Shown: in pieces, positions 33,235 to 42,911 of the stretch
Layout of the letters: each line of letters starts with the position of its first letter
Numbering within the stretch: position 1 is the stretch's first letter
From: Halobacillus halophilus DSM 2266
GTDB lineage: Bacteria; Bacillota; Bacilli; Bacillales; Halobacillaceae
Assembly: GCF_000284515.1 (NCBI RefSeq)
Contig: NC_017668.1
Location: 1,984,001-2,048,000, forward strand
Length of the DNA stretch: 64,000 nt
Direction of reading: 5' to 3'
The notes under the pieces: model-generated
What the model was told of the DNA's origin: nothing
The model's input: only the letters and a program-made list of their open reading frames with translations
Database searches by the model: none
Made by a program: the position numbers and the translations under genes

Positions 33235-35157
33235 ATGAATTTGATTTCAAGCCTTAGCAAATTAGTTCAGCAACAAGAGGTGCGGGCTCTCCCTAAGACA
33301 GGGCAGGTTATAAACGGAAAAATTCTTGAACTTCTTCCACAGAATCGTGCGGTTGTGCAACTGGGTTCTCAACAAGTGAAAGCCCAATTGGAAGCTTCTC
33401 TATCAAAAGGAAAATCTTATTTATTTCAGGTTGGCTCAACAGATCAAAAAATTCAGTTGAAAGTAATTACCCAGTTAGGTGAGAGCCAAAGGGATTCGAC
33501 GGTAAAGCAACTTTTGGACGAGCTTGGAATTAAACCTACGAAAGAAAACCGTCTGCTTACTTCTCAGCTTATAAAGAAAAGTGTACCTTTCCAAGGGTCT
33601 GATCTTAAACAGGCGGCTGCTTTACATCAACGGGCAGAGGACATAAAAGCTGCCCGTGAGATTTTAGTACAGATGCTTCAAAAACAGCTTCCGATTAAAC
33701 CTTCCGTTTATAATGCTTTACATACTAAAAGGATGGATAGTGTAACTCAAACCATGAAGCAAGTGCATATAGAGGCTTCTAAAAGTAAAACAGCTGCGGA
33801 CAGGGCGGTTATGTCTCTTTTAGCATCTTTAAAGGGAGAGGGAGCTTCTGTGTCCTTGAGGGAGTCATCCGTGGTAAAACTGATGACAGAAGTAAATATT
33901 AACAGCCAGAACTCTTTTCAATTATTTAAGAAAGCCGGGATTCTTGATTCCAAGGCCTCTTACACCTCTTTTCAAAATACCTGGACAGAATGGGCAGGAG
34001 CTCATAGTAAAGGTAACGAAAATCCCTCTTCTACTTATTTAGCTAGCCTATCTAAAAAGTCAGCACCTCCATTTCCGATGGCTATGGAAAAACTGGCAGG
34101 CAGGCTGAAGCAGCTTTTTCATCAGCAGCTTCCGCTGAAAGCCCCTGAACAACAGTCTTTGCATCGTGTTATGAATCAAGTTGAAAAAGTCTTAGCCAAG
34201 GAAATACCATCTGGAAATGATTCTCTCCGTAGTAAGCATAATACGTTTGGGACCAACCAGTCCGTATCTGAAGATTTTCAATTTTTGAAAGAACGCGAAG
34301 TCTTAACAAAAATAAGCAGCCTTTACACCGATGAAAAAAATCAAAAACTTTTACAAGATTTCCTGCGTGCGGCCCCCATCTTGTTAACGGAAGGTGGATC
34401 ATCGGAGAAGCAGGTCATTAGGGAAGGTTTGTCTGTTCTAAAGAAATGGCAATCCACGCAGCTGCCTCCGATTCTTCGCCAAACCCTGACTGAATGGATA
34501 GGAAGATCGGCTGCTGAACTTTCCCTGTCAGAGAAAGAAGCTATTTTTGTAAAAATGAAAACCATGCTTGACCTGACAGGCCTGCAAGAAGAGTCTAATG
34601 TAAAACCTGCGTCAGCCCAGGAAAAAGCAATCACTCAAGAAAGTTCTCTGAAGACCTTGTTGCTCTCCAGTCTTCAGGATGCAAGCAGCATCATTCGTCC
34701 GGAAACAGCTAAAAAAATGATTCAGATGTTAAATGGAATGCAACTGACGGCCCAGCAGGAAACGAACCAGAGTCTGCAGATGTCGCTACAGTTTCCAGGA
34801 AACATAATCGGCTCAGAAAATGATGTTTATTTAGATATGGCAGGTAGAAAAACGAAGGAAGGTAACATTGATCCTGATTATTGTCACATTATGTTCTTTT
34901 TAGACTTAAATAACTTTAAAGAAACAATAATTAACTTAAATATAGTTTCCAGATGGGTAAGAGTAACTGTATTTAATCATGATTCATTAATAGAATTACC
35001 AATGGAAACGCATAAAGCTTCCCTTAAAATCGGGCTTGAGAACATGGGGTATGAATTGACTTCCCTTAATATTAAGGAAATGAACCATGCGGTAGACACG
35101 TCCGGTAAAGACAACGCTCTACCTGAATACAAGGAAGGAATTGATCTTCGAATATGA
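33235..35157 (+). CDS. ylqG: YlqG, FliK-like large protein
   Basis: A 640-residue Gln/Ser/Lys-rich protein of unknown function. The N-terminus (about 1–80) looks beta-rich (GQVINGKILELL, RAVVQLGSQQV). A long helical middle follows, and a C-terminal beta/alpha domain (about 510–620) resembles the hook-length control domain of FliK, with CHIMFFLDLNNFKETIINLNI followed by VRVTVF. Its stop overlaps ylqH (ATGA), so the two are translationally coupled. A YlqG–YlqH pair occupies this same locus in B. subtilis as recalled. Start ATG 33235 after AAGGAGGG. The FliK comparison is inference from pattern. Confidence 0.8.
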   Translation: MNLISSLSKLVQQQEVRALPKTGQVINGKILELLPQNRAVVQLGSQQVKAQLEASLSKGKSYLFQVGSTDQKIQLKVITQLGESQRDSTVKQLLDELGIKPTKENRLLTSQLIKKSVPFQGSDLKQAAALHQRAEDIKAAREILVQMLQKQLPIKPSVYNALHTKRMDSVTQTMKQVHIEASKSKTAADRAVMSLLASLKGEGASVSLRESSVVKLMTEVNINSQNSFQLFKKAGILDSKASYTSFQNTWTEWAGAHSKGNENPSSTYLASLSKKSAPPFPMAMEKLAGRLKQLFHQQLPLKAPEQQSLHRVMNQVEKVLAKEIPSGNDSLRSKHNTFGTNQSVSEDFQFLKEREVLTKISSLYTDEKNQKLLQDFLRAAPILLTEGGSSEKQVIREGLSVLKKWQSTQLPPILRQTLTEWIGRSAAELSLSEKEAIFVKMKTMLDLTGLQEESNVKPASAQEKAITQESSLKTLLLSSLQDASSIIRPETAKKMIQMLNGMQLTAQQETNQSLQMSLQFPGNIIGSENDVYLDMAGRKTKEGNIDPDYCHIMFFLDLNNFKETIINLNIVSRWVRVTVFNHDSLIELPMETHKASLKIGLENMGYELTSLNIKEMNHAVDTSGKDNALPEYKEGIDLRI

Positions 35158-35423
35158 AAGATAAGCGGAAAGAAGCGATTGCTCTCCGTTATCAATTTGA
35201 TAACGAAGCGGCTCCAAAGGTTGTAGCCAAAGGTGCAGGCTATGTAGCAGAAAATATAATGGAGAAAGCGAAAGACAATCAAGTATCCATTCAGGAAGAC
35301 TCAACGTTAGTTGAACTGCTATCAGAATTAAATATTAATGAACAGATTCCAGAAGAATTGTATCACGTCGTAGCAGAGGTTTTCGCTTTTATCTATAAAG
35401 CAGATAAAGATTATACTGCATGA
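35154..35423 (+). CDS. ylqH: YlqH, FlhB cytoplasmic-domain-like protein
   Basis: An 89-residue protein resembling only the C-terminal part of the export switch FlhB/YscU. AIALRYQFDNEAAPKVVAKG matches AIAVKYSEDQGDAPYIVAKG of the FlhB encoded at 61431 in this window, and the ending VVAEVFAFIYKAD matches AVAEILAYVYQLE. The NPTH self-cleavage motif and membrane part of FlhB are absent; the protein begins just after where NPTH would be. Overlaps ylqG by four bases. Likely acts with YlqG; function unknown. Confidence 0.9.
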   Translation: MKDKRKEAIALRYQFDNEAAPKVVAKGAGYVAENIMEKAKDNQVSIQEDSTLVELLSELNINEQIPEELYHVVAEVFAFIYKADKDYTA

Positions 35424-35526
35424 TAGAATCAGGCTATATCATAATAGATGAATATTTCTTCAATTGGTTTACATAATAATTTATCAGTTAATTTAATGAA
35501 TTTTTCGACAGATATCTGCCTTTGTG

Positions 35527-35556
35527 TGGACAATTGATAGCGTTTTTTTATACAAT
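35527..35556 (+). promoter_or_regulatory. Probable promoter of sucCD
   Basis: TGGACA, 18 bases, TACAAT about 35 bases before sucC. Confidence 0.5.
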
Positions 35557-35590
35557 GTACATGCAGTGAAATTTGATGGGAGGATGAAAC

Positions 35591-36751
35591 ATGAACATTC
35601 ACGAGTATCAAGGTAAAGAAATAATGCGCGATTTTGGCGTTTCTGTGCCAAATGGCCATGTAGCTTATACCGTAGATGAGGCTGTTGAAGCAGCTCAGAA
35701 ACTAGGCAGCGATGTAACCGTTGTAAAAGCACAAATCCATGCAGGCGGCAGAGGTAAAGCCGGTGGAGTTAAAATTGCTAAAAACCTCGATGATGTGCGT
35801 ACATACGCTGAAGAAATTCTTGGTAAGACGCTTGTGACCCATCAGACTGGGCCTGAAGGAAAAGAAGTAAAGCGCTTACTGATTGAAGAAGGCTGCGACA
35901 TTCAAAGCGAATATTATGTAGGCTTAGTGCTTGACCGTGCCACAAGTAAAATTACGATGATGGCGTCTGAAGAAGGCGGTACAGAAATCGAAGAAGTGGC
36001 AGAAAAAACACCTGAAAAAATCTTTAAAGAAGTTATTGATCCTGTTACAGGACTAACACCTTTCCAGGCTCGCAGATTAGCGTTTAATATCAATATTCCA
36101 AAAGAAGCTTTAGGCAAAGCTGTTAAATTTATGCTCGGACTTTACGATGTCTTTGTGAAGAAAGACTGTTCTGTTGCAGAAATTAATCCGCTTGTTACTA
36201 CAGGCGATGGCGAGGTACTTGCACTCGATTCCAAATTAAATTTTGATGATAACGCCCTGTTCCGTCAAAAAGATGTGGCTGAACTGCGTGATCTTGAAGA
36301 AGAAGATCCTAAGGAAGTAGAAGCATCTAAATACGACTTGAGTTATATTGCTCTTGACGGAAATATTGGTTGTATGGTTAACGGAGCAGGTCTTGCGATG
36401 GCAACCATGGATACAATCAAACATTATAAAGGCGATCCAGCTAACTTCCTTGATGTTGGGGGCGGTGCCACCACAGAAAAAGTTACGGAAGCATTTAAAA
36501 TTATCCTGTCCGATGACAATGTAAAAGGTATTTACGTAAACATTTTCGGCGGCATTATGAAGTGTGATGTAATTGCTGAAGGTGTTGTAGAGGCAACGAA
36601 ACAAATCGGTTTGACACTTCCTCTAGTGGTCCGTCTGGAAGGTACGAACGTTGAACAAGGCAAGAAAATTCTGGATGAATCCGGATTGAATATTACTTCT
36701 GCAGACTCCATGGCGGAAGGCGCTCAAAAAATCGTAGAACTAGTAAAGTAA
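35591..36751 (+). CDS. sucC: Succinate–CoA ligase (ADP-forming), beta subunit
   Basis: A 386-residue subunit of the citric-acid-cycle enzyme that makes ATP from succinyl-CoA. N-terminal ATP-grasp domain begins [17 protein letters not shown], with [15 protein letters not shown] at about 46–60; the C-terminal CoA-ligase domain contains [15 protein letters not shown] and FLDVGGGAT. Strong GGGAGGA ribosome binding site. sucD follows after 19 bases. Confidence 0.98.
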   Translation: MNIHEYQGKEIMRDFGVSVPNGHVAYTVDEAVEAAQKLGSDVTVVKAQIHAGGRGKAGGVKIAKNLDDVRTYAEEILGKTLVTHQTGPEGKEVKRLLIEEGCDIQSEYYVGLVLDRATSKITMMASEEGGTEIEEVAEKTPEKIFKEVIDPVTGLTPFQARRLAFNINIPKEALGKAVKFMLGLYDVFVKKDCSVAEINPLVTTGDGEVLALDSKLNFDDNALFRQKDVAELRDLEEEDPKEVEASKYDLSYIALDGNIGCMVNGAGLAMATMDTIKHYKGDPANFLDVGGGATTEKVTEAFKIILSDDNVKGIYVNIFGGIMKCDVIAEGVVEATKQIGLTLPLVVRLEGTNVEQGKKILDESGLNITSADSMAEGAQKIVELVK

Positions 36752-36770
36752 AGAAAGGCGGGGAAATCAG

Positions 36771-37673
36771 ATGAGTGTATATATTAACAAAGATACAAAA
36801 GTTATTGTACAAGGAATTACAGGCTCTACCGCTTTGTTCCATACGAAACAGATGGTGGAGTATGGAACCCAAATCGTCGGCGGAGTAACACCTGGTAAAG
36901 GTGGCACAGAAGTAGAAGGAATTCCTGTTTTTAACACAGTCGCAGAAGCCGTAGAAAAAACAGGGGCTAATGCTTCTGTTATTTATGTACCTGCTCCATT
37001 TGCCGCTGATGCGATCATGGAAGCAACAGACGCAGAGATGGATTTGGCGATCTGTATCACAGAGCACATCCCGGTCTTGGACATGATTAAAGTGAAGCGA
37101 TTTATGGAAGGGAAGAAAACACGCCTTGTCGGTCCAAACTGTCCAGGTGTAATTACTCCAGATGAGTGTAAAATCGGTATTATGCCGGGATATATTCATA
37201 ATAAAGGTCACGTGGGTGTCGTTTCTCGTTCAGGGACACTTACCTACGAAGCCGTACACCAGCTTTCTGAAGCCGGAATCGGCCAGTCAACAGCCGTTGG
37301 GATCGGTGGAGATCCTGTGAATGGAACTGATTTTATCGATGTACTCAAAGCTTTCAATGAAGATGATGATACAGAAGCGGTTATCATGATCGGCGAAATC
37401 GGAGGTACTGCTGAAGAAGAAGCAGCTGAATGGGTTAAAGAAAATATGAACAAACCAGTGGTTGGCTTTATTGGTGGACGCACTGCTCCTCCAGGGAAAC
37501 GTATGGGCCATGCCGGTGCGATTATTTCTGGTGGAAAAGGAACCGCAGACGAGAAAATCCGTGTGATGAATGAATGTGGTATCCAAGTAGCAGAAACACC
37601 TTCTGTTATGGGAGATACTTTGATTAATGTTCTTAAAGATCAAGGTCTACTTGAGAAATGTAAAACAGTTTAA
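36771..37673 (+). CDS. sucD: Succinate–CoA ligase (ADP-forming), alpha subunit
   Basis: A 300-residue alpha subunit with the CoA-binding Rossmann fold ([15 protein letters not shown] near 10–24) and the phospho-histidine in [11 protein letters not shown] (near 244–254). [10 protein letters not shown] and SRSGTLTYE are further family blocks. Second gene of sucCD. Confidence 0.98.
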   Translation: MSVYINKDTKVIVQGITGSTALFHTKQMVEYGTQIVGGVTPGKGGTEVEGIPVFNTVAEAVEKTGANASVIYVPAPFAADAIMEATDAEMDLAICITEHIPVLDMIKVKRFMEGKKTRLVGPNCPGVITPDECKIGIMPGYIHNKGHVGVVSRSGTLTYEAVHQLSEAGIGQSTAVGIGGDPVNGTDFIDVLKAFNEDDDTEAVIMIGEIGGTAEEEAAEWVKENMNKPVVGFIGGRTAPPGKRMGHAGAIISGGKGTADEKIRVMNECGIQVAETPSVMGDTLINVLKDQGLLEKCKTV

Positions 37674-37781
37674 ACAGATGGTTTCTTCATAAACGAATGC
37701 GGTAACACGGGAACATTTAAAAATTCTGCTCGTGTGCCCTTTTATCAACGGACAAACCATAATTGAAGTGAAATATTATTA

Positions 37782-37816
37782 AGAACCGTGTCTCTAAAGG
37801 CACGGTTCTATTATAT
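37782..37816 (+). terminator. Hairpin between sucD and dprA
   Basis: AGAACCGTG (37782–37790) pairs with CACGGTTCT (37801–37809), followed by ATTATAT. A terminator with a weak T tract, or a leader hairpin of dprA. Confidence 0.5.
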
Positions 37817-37831
37817 GAAAAGAGGTTTGGT

Positions 37832-38710
37832 ATGCAATCAGTAAAAGAAAACTTAATACGTCTTCATCATGCCCCTCAAGTAACAAGGCCTCTCCTTAGA
37901 AAGATGTTTCAAATCGATCCTCAGCTTCAATTCCCTTTTACATCTACACCCGCACAAATTTCCCGACTATTATCAATTCCGCTGCCTAGAGCGATATCTA
38001 TTCTCCATCATATTCATGACACTAATATAATGAGGAAACTCGACAATCATTTACAAAAATATGAGTGTGTCACGTTAATGGATGACTTGTATCCACCTTT
38101 GTTAAAGGCTATTCCAGACTCTCCGTTTGTACTTTATATGACAGGTAATACTCAACTTTTAACGAATTCTTTAGCGTTGAGCGTCGTAGGGACACGTACC
38201 CCATCCTCTTACTCTCTACCAGCTATGAAATCGATTCTTATCCCATTGATTCATTTTGGTTTTACAATAGTTAGTGGGATGGCGAAAGGAATTGACCAAT
38301 ATGCTCACCATCTTGCCTGCCGTAATAATGGAACAACGATTGCCGTGCTTGGTTCTGGTTTTGATCATATCTATCCCACCAATGACATAGCTTTGTATCA
38401 ATACTTATCTGAAAAGCAACTGGTAATTAGTGAATACCCTCCAGATCGAAAGGCTGAAAAATACCATTTTCCAGAACGCAACAGGATTATATCAGGTTTG
38501 ACAGGGGCAACATTTGTAGTAGAGGCACGCCTAAGAAGTGGTTCCCTTATTACTGTAGATCAGGCTTTGGAGCAAGGAAGAGACGTATACGCTATGCCTG
38601 GTCTTGCAGGTAAGGCTACAAGTGAGGGCTGTCATAAAATAATTAATCAAGGGGCTAAACTTGTACACAGTTACAAAGATATTCTTGAAGACTGGCTAGA
38701 AAAAATTTGA
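37832..38710 (+). CDS. dprA: DNA-processing protein DprA (Smf)
   Basis: A 292-residue RecA loader for transforming single-stranded DNA. The Rossmann-like DprA domain spans about 90–290, with SVVGTRTPSSYS, VSGMAKGIDQYAHHLAC, AVLGSGFDHIYPTND, SEYPP and FPERNRIISGLTGATFVVEA. N-terminal helical domain about 1–75. Start ATG 37832 after AAAAGAGG. Confidence 0.97.
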   Translation: MQSVKENLIRLHHAPQVTRPLLRKMFQIDPQLQFPFTSTPAQISRLLSIPLPRAISILHHIHDTNIMRKLDNHLQKYECVTLMDDLYPPLLKAIPDSPFVLYMTGNTQLLTNSLALSVVGTRTPSSYSLPAMKSILIPLIHFGFTIVSGMAKGIDQYAHHLACRNNGTTIAVLGSGFDHIYPTNDIALYQYLSEKQLVISEYPPDRKAEKYHFPERNRIISGLTGATFVVEARLRSGSLITVDQALEQGRDVYAMPGLAGKATSEGCHKIINQGAKLVHSYKDILEDWLEKI

Positions 38711-38782
38711 AAAATAGGAATTAAAGGTGTTACATTCAAGGTCAGTTGAAAGTAAAATTTCTAAAACGAGGGAAAGGTATGT

Positions 38783-38811
38783 TTGACAAACGGTTTCATT
38801 GTATTTAATAA
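38783..38811 (+). promoter_or_regulatory. Sigma-A promoter of topA
   Basis: TTGACA, 17-base spacer, TAATAA, about 60 bases upstream of topA. Confidence 0.65.
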
Positions 38812-38871
38812 TAGGGAAGATTTAAGTTATGTAATGAAGATAGAGAAAACACCTCTATGGGAGGAACCGAT

Positions 38872-40947
38872 ATGGCAGATTATCTTGTAATCGTCGAATC
38901 ACCTGCGAAAGCAAAAACGATCGAACGATACCTAGGAAAGAAATATAAAGTCAAAGCATCCCTCGGGCATGTGCGTGATTTGCCCAAAAGTCAGATGGGT
39001 GTAGATGTTGACAATGAGTTTGAACCCAAATATATAACCATACGCGGGAAAGGACCTGTGTTAAAGGATTTAAAAACTGCAGCCAAGAAAGCAAAAAAAG
39101 TATATCTCGCTGCCGACCCCGACAGAGAGGGAGAGGCTATTGCCTGGCATTTAGCTCATAGTCTGGATATAGATGAAGCGTCTGAATGCAGAGTGGTTTT
39201 TAACGAAATTACGAAGGAAGCTATTAAAGATTCTTTCAAACAGCCTCGTACCATTGATTCTCATCTAGTAGACGCCCAGCAGGCTCGACGGATATTGGAT
39301 CGTCTTGTGGGGTATAACATCAGTCCTATTCTATGGAAAAAAGTTAAAAAAGGCTTAAGTGCCGGACGTGTTCAATCAGTAGCGCTTAAAATTATCGTTG
39401 ATCGTGAGAATGAAATCAAAAAATTCGTCCCTGAAGAATATTGGACCATTGAAGCGGATTTCTTAAAAGATAAAGAGAAATTCGAAGGTTCATTTTATGG
39501 TGTCGATGGCAAGAAACAGGATTTGAAAAACGAAGAGGACGTTAAAACAATTCAACAGCGCATGACAGGGAAAGATTTCTCTGTTGAAAAGGTAAATAAA
39601 AGAGAGAGAAAGCGTAACCCTTCTTTACCATTCACCACTTCATCCCTCCAACAGGAAGCAGCCCGTAAGCTGAATTTTCGGGCGAAAAAGACGATGATGA
39701 TTGCGCAGCAGTTATACGAGGGAATTGATCTAGGTGGGAAACAAGGTACTACTGGTTTAATCACTTATATGCGTACCGACTCTACACGCTTATCAAATTC
39801 TGCAAAAGATGACGCCAAACAATATATTGAAAATAACTTCGGAAGTGAGTACCTGGGTAATAGTAATAAAACCAAGAAACAAGAAGGCGCACAAGATGCC
39901 CATGAAGCCATCAGGCCTACAGGAGCTGATCGAGACCCGAAGGCTATGAAGAGTATTCTTTCAAGAGATCAGTACCGCCTGTATAAATTGGTGTGGGACC
40001 GGTTTGTTTCCAGTCAAATGGCACCAGCAGTTCTGGATACCATGACCGTTCACCTCTATAACCAAGGAGTCGAATTCCGTGCTACAGGTTCTGAAGTGAA
40101 ATTCAAAGGGTTTATGAAAGTGTATATTGAAGGCAGAGATGATAATAAAAAAGAAAAAGATAAGCTGCTTCCTCATTTAGAAGAAGGAATGACCGTGAAA
40201 GCTGAAGAAATCACGCCCAATCAGCACTTTACTCAACCACCTCCGAGATACACAGAAGCTCGACTGGTTAAAACCCTGGAAGAGCTGGGAATTGGGCGTC
40301 CATCAACTTACGCGCCAACACTCGATACCATCCAGCGCCGTGGATATGTAGCATTGGATAACAAACGTTTCATACCTACTGAGCTAGGAGAAATTGTTCT
40401 TGAACAACTGATTGAATATTTTCCAGAGATCATTGACCTCGATTTCACCAAAGAAATGGAAGATGACTTAGATGCAATTGAAGTAGGGAAAGAAGACTGG
40501 GTCTCCATCATCGGTGATTTTTATAAAGACTTCCAGCCTCGTTTGGAAAAAGCGGAAAAAGAGATGGAAGAGATAGAAATTAAAGATGAACCAGCAGGAA
40601 TTGACTGCGAGAATTGCGGCCATGAAATGGTTTATAAGATGGGACGGTATGGAAAATTTCTAGCCTGTTCGAACTTCCCTGAATGTCGCAATACGAAACC
40701 GATTCTTAAAAAGATCGGAGTCACATGTCCGAAGTGTCAAAAAGGGGACGTTGTCGAAAGGAAGAGCAAGAAAAACCGTAAGTTCTACGGCTGCGACCGT
40801 TATCCGGAATGTGAGTTTATCTCATGGGATAAACCAATCAGCCGGCCGTGTCCTAAATGTGAAGCTCTGCTTGTTGAGAAGCGGGCTAAAAAAGGTACTC
40901 AAATTACATGTACCAATTGTGACTATAAAGAAGAGCCACAATCATAG
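38872..40947 (+). CDS. topA: DNA topoisomerase I
   Basis: A 691-residue type IA topoisomerase that relaxes negative supercoils. TOPRIM domain begins [35 protein letters not shown] holds the metal-binding acids; the catalytic tyrosine is in [14 protein letters not shown] (near 293–306). Three Cys4 zinc ribbons fill the C-terminus ([24 protein letters not shown]). Start ATG 38872, seven bases after GGGAGG; ATG 38857 lies before that site. Length equals B. subtilis TopA as recalled. Confidence 0.98.
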   Translation: MADYLVIVESPAKAKTIERYLGKKYKVKASLGHVRDLPKSQMGVDVDNEFEPKYITIRGKGPVLKDLKTAAKKAKKVYLAADPDREGEAIAWHLAHSLDIDEASECRVVFNEITKEAIKDSFKQPRTIDSHLVDAQQARRILDRLVGYNISPILWKKVKKGLSAGRVQSVALKIIVDRENEIKKFVPEEYWTIEADFLKDKEKFEGSFYGVDGKKQDLKNEEDVKTIQQRMTGKDFSVEKVNKRERKRNPSLPFTTSSLQQEAARKLNFRAKKTMMIAQQLYEGIDLGGKQGTTGLITYMRTDSTRLSNSAKDDAKQYIENNFGSEYLGNSNKTKKQEGAQDAHEAIRPTGADRDPKAMKSILSRDQYRLYKLVWDRFVSSQMAPAVLDTMTVHLYNQGVEFRATGSEVKFKGFMKVYIEGRDDNKKEKDKLLPHLEEGMTVKAEEITPNQHFTQPPPRYTEARLVKTLEELGIGRPSTYAPTLDTIQRRGYVALDNKRFIPTELGEIVLEQLIEYFPEIIDLDFTKEMEDDLDAIEVGKEDWVSIIGDFYKDFQPRLEKAEKEMEEIEIKDEPAGIDCENCGHEMVYKMGRYGKFLACSNFPECRNTKPILKKIGVTCPKCQKGDVVERKSKKNRKFYGCDRYPECEFISWDKPISRPCPKCEALLVEKRAKKGTQITCTNCDYKEEPQS

Positions 40948-40964
40948 CCTGTGGTTATAAAAGG

Positions 40965-41010
40965 AAGAGTCTATGACTATTATGATAGTTGTAGACTCTT
41001 TTCTTTTTTT
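40965..41010 (+). terminator. Rho-independent terminator of topA
   Basis: AAGAGTCTA (40965–40973) pairs with TAGACTCTT (40992–41000), with an inner ACTAT/ATAGT stem, then a T-rich tail. Confidence 0.8.
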
Positions 41011-41222
41011 CTCCATTAAATTTCTATTGTTATTTATAATGAGATACTCCATAATGTGTGAAATCAGCTTTGAGGCATTAGCAAGAACGCTCCTGCCATG
41101 TCCTGCAGTACCTCATTAAAGTGAGTTAATTTTTTCGTCTTTCCTATATCTTTTAGGGTATAGGATCCAAAACTGTATCTTTTTCGACAATACAGCTTAA
41201 CTTAAGCTTGTTCATTCTTGAA
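41011..41222. other. Gap where trmFO would be expected, no gene seen
   Basis: No frame here resembles the folate-dependent tRNA methyltransferase TrmFO that, as recalled, sits between topA and xerC in B. subtilis. Two dyads are visible: CTGTAT (41173–41178) with ATACAG (41190–41195), and the 15-base palindrome AGCTTAACTTAAGCT at 41194–41208. Confidence 0.6.
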
Positions 41223-41251
41223 TTGACACACTACTTATGGAAAGCTATAAT
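41223..41251 (+). promoter_or_regulatory. Perfect consensus sigma-A promoter
   Basis: TTGACA, exactly 17 bases, TATAAT. Transcription would start near 41258, about 180 bases before xerC. Either a long xerC leader or a small RNA (possible hairpin 41275–41309, T7 at 41326–41332). Confidence 0.75.
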
Positions 41252-41382
41252 TACGGTTTGGTAAGAATAAATACTTGACAGGTAAATGATTCCACTTCAC
41301 CCCTGTTAATTTCCATAAAGAGTTATTTTTTTCAATTCATTTGGAAACAATTCAGAATTTTGTTACATTTTCATTAATATCA

Positions 41383-41412
41383 TTGTGATTACGATTACAA
41401 GTGTGATAAAAT
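41383..41412 (+). promoter_or_regulatory. Second candidate promoter of xerC–codY
   Basis: TTGTGA, 18 bases, TAAAAT, 25 bases before xerC. Overlaps an imperfect dyad TTGTnAT...ATnACAA. Confidence 0.45.
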
Positions 41413-41436
41413 TTAAACGCCTTTGTGAGGTGAACT

Positions 41437-42342
41437 ATGGAAGAGTTTCAAACATATAAGCAGATGTATCTTGAGTACTTACAGATCGAAAAGAATGCAT
41501 CGCCATTGACAGTGGAGAATTATTCTATTGATATGGATGAATTTGCAAAGTTTTTACAAGCGGAACAACTGAAATTTGTGGATTGTGACTATTCATCCAT
41601 ACGTATTTACTTATCACAACTACATGCAAATCTACTTTCTAGAAGAACGGTATCTAGAAAGATATCCAGCTTGAGAAGCTTTTTTCGGTTTCTTGAGCGG
41701 GAACAGATGGTTACAAAAAACCCTTTTCTAAATGTTTCACTTCCTAAGGAAGCCAATCCTATCCCTGATTTTTTCTATCAGGAGGAATTGAAGCATTTGT
41801 TTACGGTCAGCGATAAAAAAAATCCACTGGGACAGCGAAATCAAGCATTGATTGAATTATTATATGGTACTGGTATTCGGGTAAGCGAAGCGACCCGGAT
41901 CGAACTGCACGATATAGATCTTTCTCTTTCTACTTTACTCGTGCACGGGAAAGGAAGAAAAGAAAGGTATGTACCTTTTGGGCAATTTGCCAGTCAGGCC
42001 ATGCAATCCTATATAGAAGATGGAAGAAGAGTACTTCAGCAAAAGAACTCTAGTCCTACCCCTGTACTGTTTTTGAATTCTAAAGGAGGACCTTTAACGG
42101 CTCGAGGCATTCGGATGATTCTCAATAAAATGGTGGAAGATGCTGCGTTAACCGTGGATATTCATCCCCATAAACTAAGACATTCATTTGCTACCCATAT
42201 GCTGAACGAAGGAGCCGATCTCCGCTCAGTACAGGAATTGCTTGGACATGAGCACTTATCTTCAACTCAGATTTATACCCATGTAACAAAAGATCGTTTG
42301 CGGCATGTTTATATGAACAGCCATCCAAGAGCAAATAAATGA
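41437..42342 (+). CDS. xerC: Tyrosine recombinase XerC (CodV)
   Basis: A 301-residue recombinase that resolves chromosome dimers at dif together with XerD. N-terminal SAM-like domain about 5–90; catalytic residues R in GTGIRVSEATRI (near 148–159), HKLRHSFATHMLNEGADLRSVQELLGHEHLSS and the nucleophilic Tyr in QIYTHVT. Start ATG 41437 behind GTGAGGTGA. First gene of xerC–hslV–hslU–codY. Confidence 0.96.
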   Translation: MEEFQTYKQMYLEYLQIEKNASPLTVENYSIDMDEFAKFLQAEQLKFVDCDYSSIRIYLSQLHANLLSRRTVSRKISSLRSFFRFLEREQMVTKNPFLNVSLPKEANPIPDFFYQEELKHLFTVSDKKNPLGQRNQALIELLYGTGIRVSEATRIELHDIDLSLSTLLVHGKGRKERYVPFGQFASQAMQSYIEDGRRVLQQKNSSPTPVLFLNSKGGPLTARGIRMILNKMVEDAALTVDIHPHKLRHSFATHMLNEGADLRSVQELLGHEHLSSTQIYTHVTKDRLRHVYMNSHPRANK

Positions 42343-42351
42343 GGTGAGAAT

Positions 42352-42897
42352 ATGGAACAACAATTTCACGCAACAACGATATTTGCTGTCCAGCATAATG
42401 GTCAGTGTGCGATGAGTGGAGATGGGCAGGTAACGCTTGGGAATCAGGTAGTCATGAAGCATAAAGCTCGAAAAGTAAGGCGCCTTTATAATGATCAAGT
42501 ATTAGCAGGCTTTGCAGGATCTGTAGCAGATGCTTTTACCTTGTTTGAGAAATTCGAAGGAAAGCTAGAAAGCTTTGATGGCAACTTAGCAAGAGCCTCT
42601 GTGGAGCTTGCTAAGGAATGGCGTAGTGATCGAGTATTGCGAAAGCTTGAGGCCATGCTTATTGTCATGGATCGTAATCATATGTTTCTTGTTTCCGGTA
42701 CTGGGGAAGTTATAGAACCGGATGATGGAATTCTGGCTATTGGATCCGGTGGTAATTTTGCTTTAAGTGCAGGTCGTGCCCTAAAGCGTTATTCACCTGA
42801 TCAATCAGCTGAACAAATCGCTCAAGCTGCACTAGAAATAGCTGGAGAAATTTGTGTGTTTACAAATGATCAAATTATACTGGAAGTTCTCAAATAA
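42352..42897 (+). CDS. hslV: ATP-dependent protease subunit HslV (ClpQ)
   Basis: A 181-residue peptidase subunit of the proteasome-like HslVU. The conserved core TTIFAV...MSGDGQVT starts at T8, after a short MEQQFHA extension. B. subtilis CodW ([12 protein letters not shown]) was reported to use its N-terminal serine; here residue 2 is Glu, so neither Ser nor Thr becomes N-terminal on simple Met removal. The ATG at 42352 has GAGGTGAG at proper spacing and no alternative start is visible. Other blocks, such as [14 protein letters not shown] and GEICVFTND, are normal. Confidence 0.96.
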   Translation: MEQQFHATTIFAVQHNGQCAMSGDGQVTLGNQVVMKHKARKVRRLYNDQVLAGFAGSVADAFTLFEKFEGKLESFDGNLARASVELAKEWRSDRVLRKLEAMLIVMDRNHMFLVSGTGEVIEPDDGILAIGSGGNFALSAGRALKRYSPDQSAEQIAQAALEIAGEICVFTNDQIILEVLK

Positions 42898-42911
42898 GGG
42901 GGACCTAGAAG

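Noticed and set aside
38857-38871. Upstream ATG as the topA start
   Set aside because: It precedes the GGGAGG ribosome binding site that serves ATG 38872, and [10 protein letters not shown] is the conserved N-terminus.
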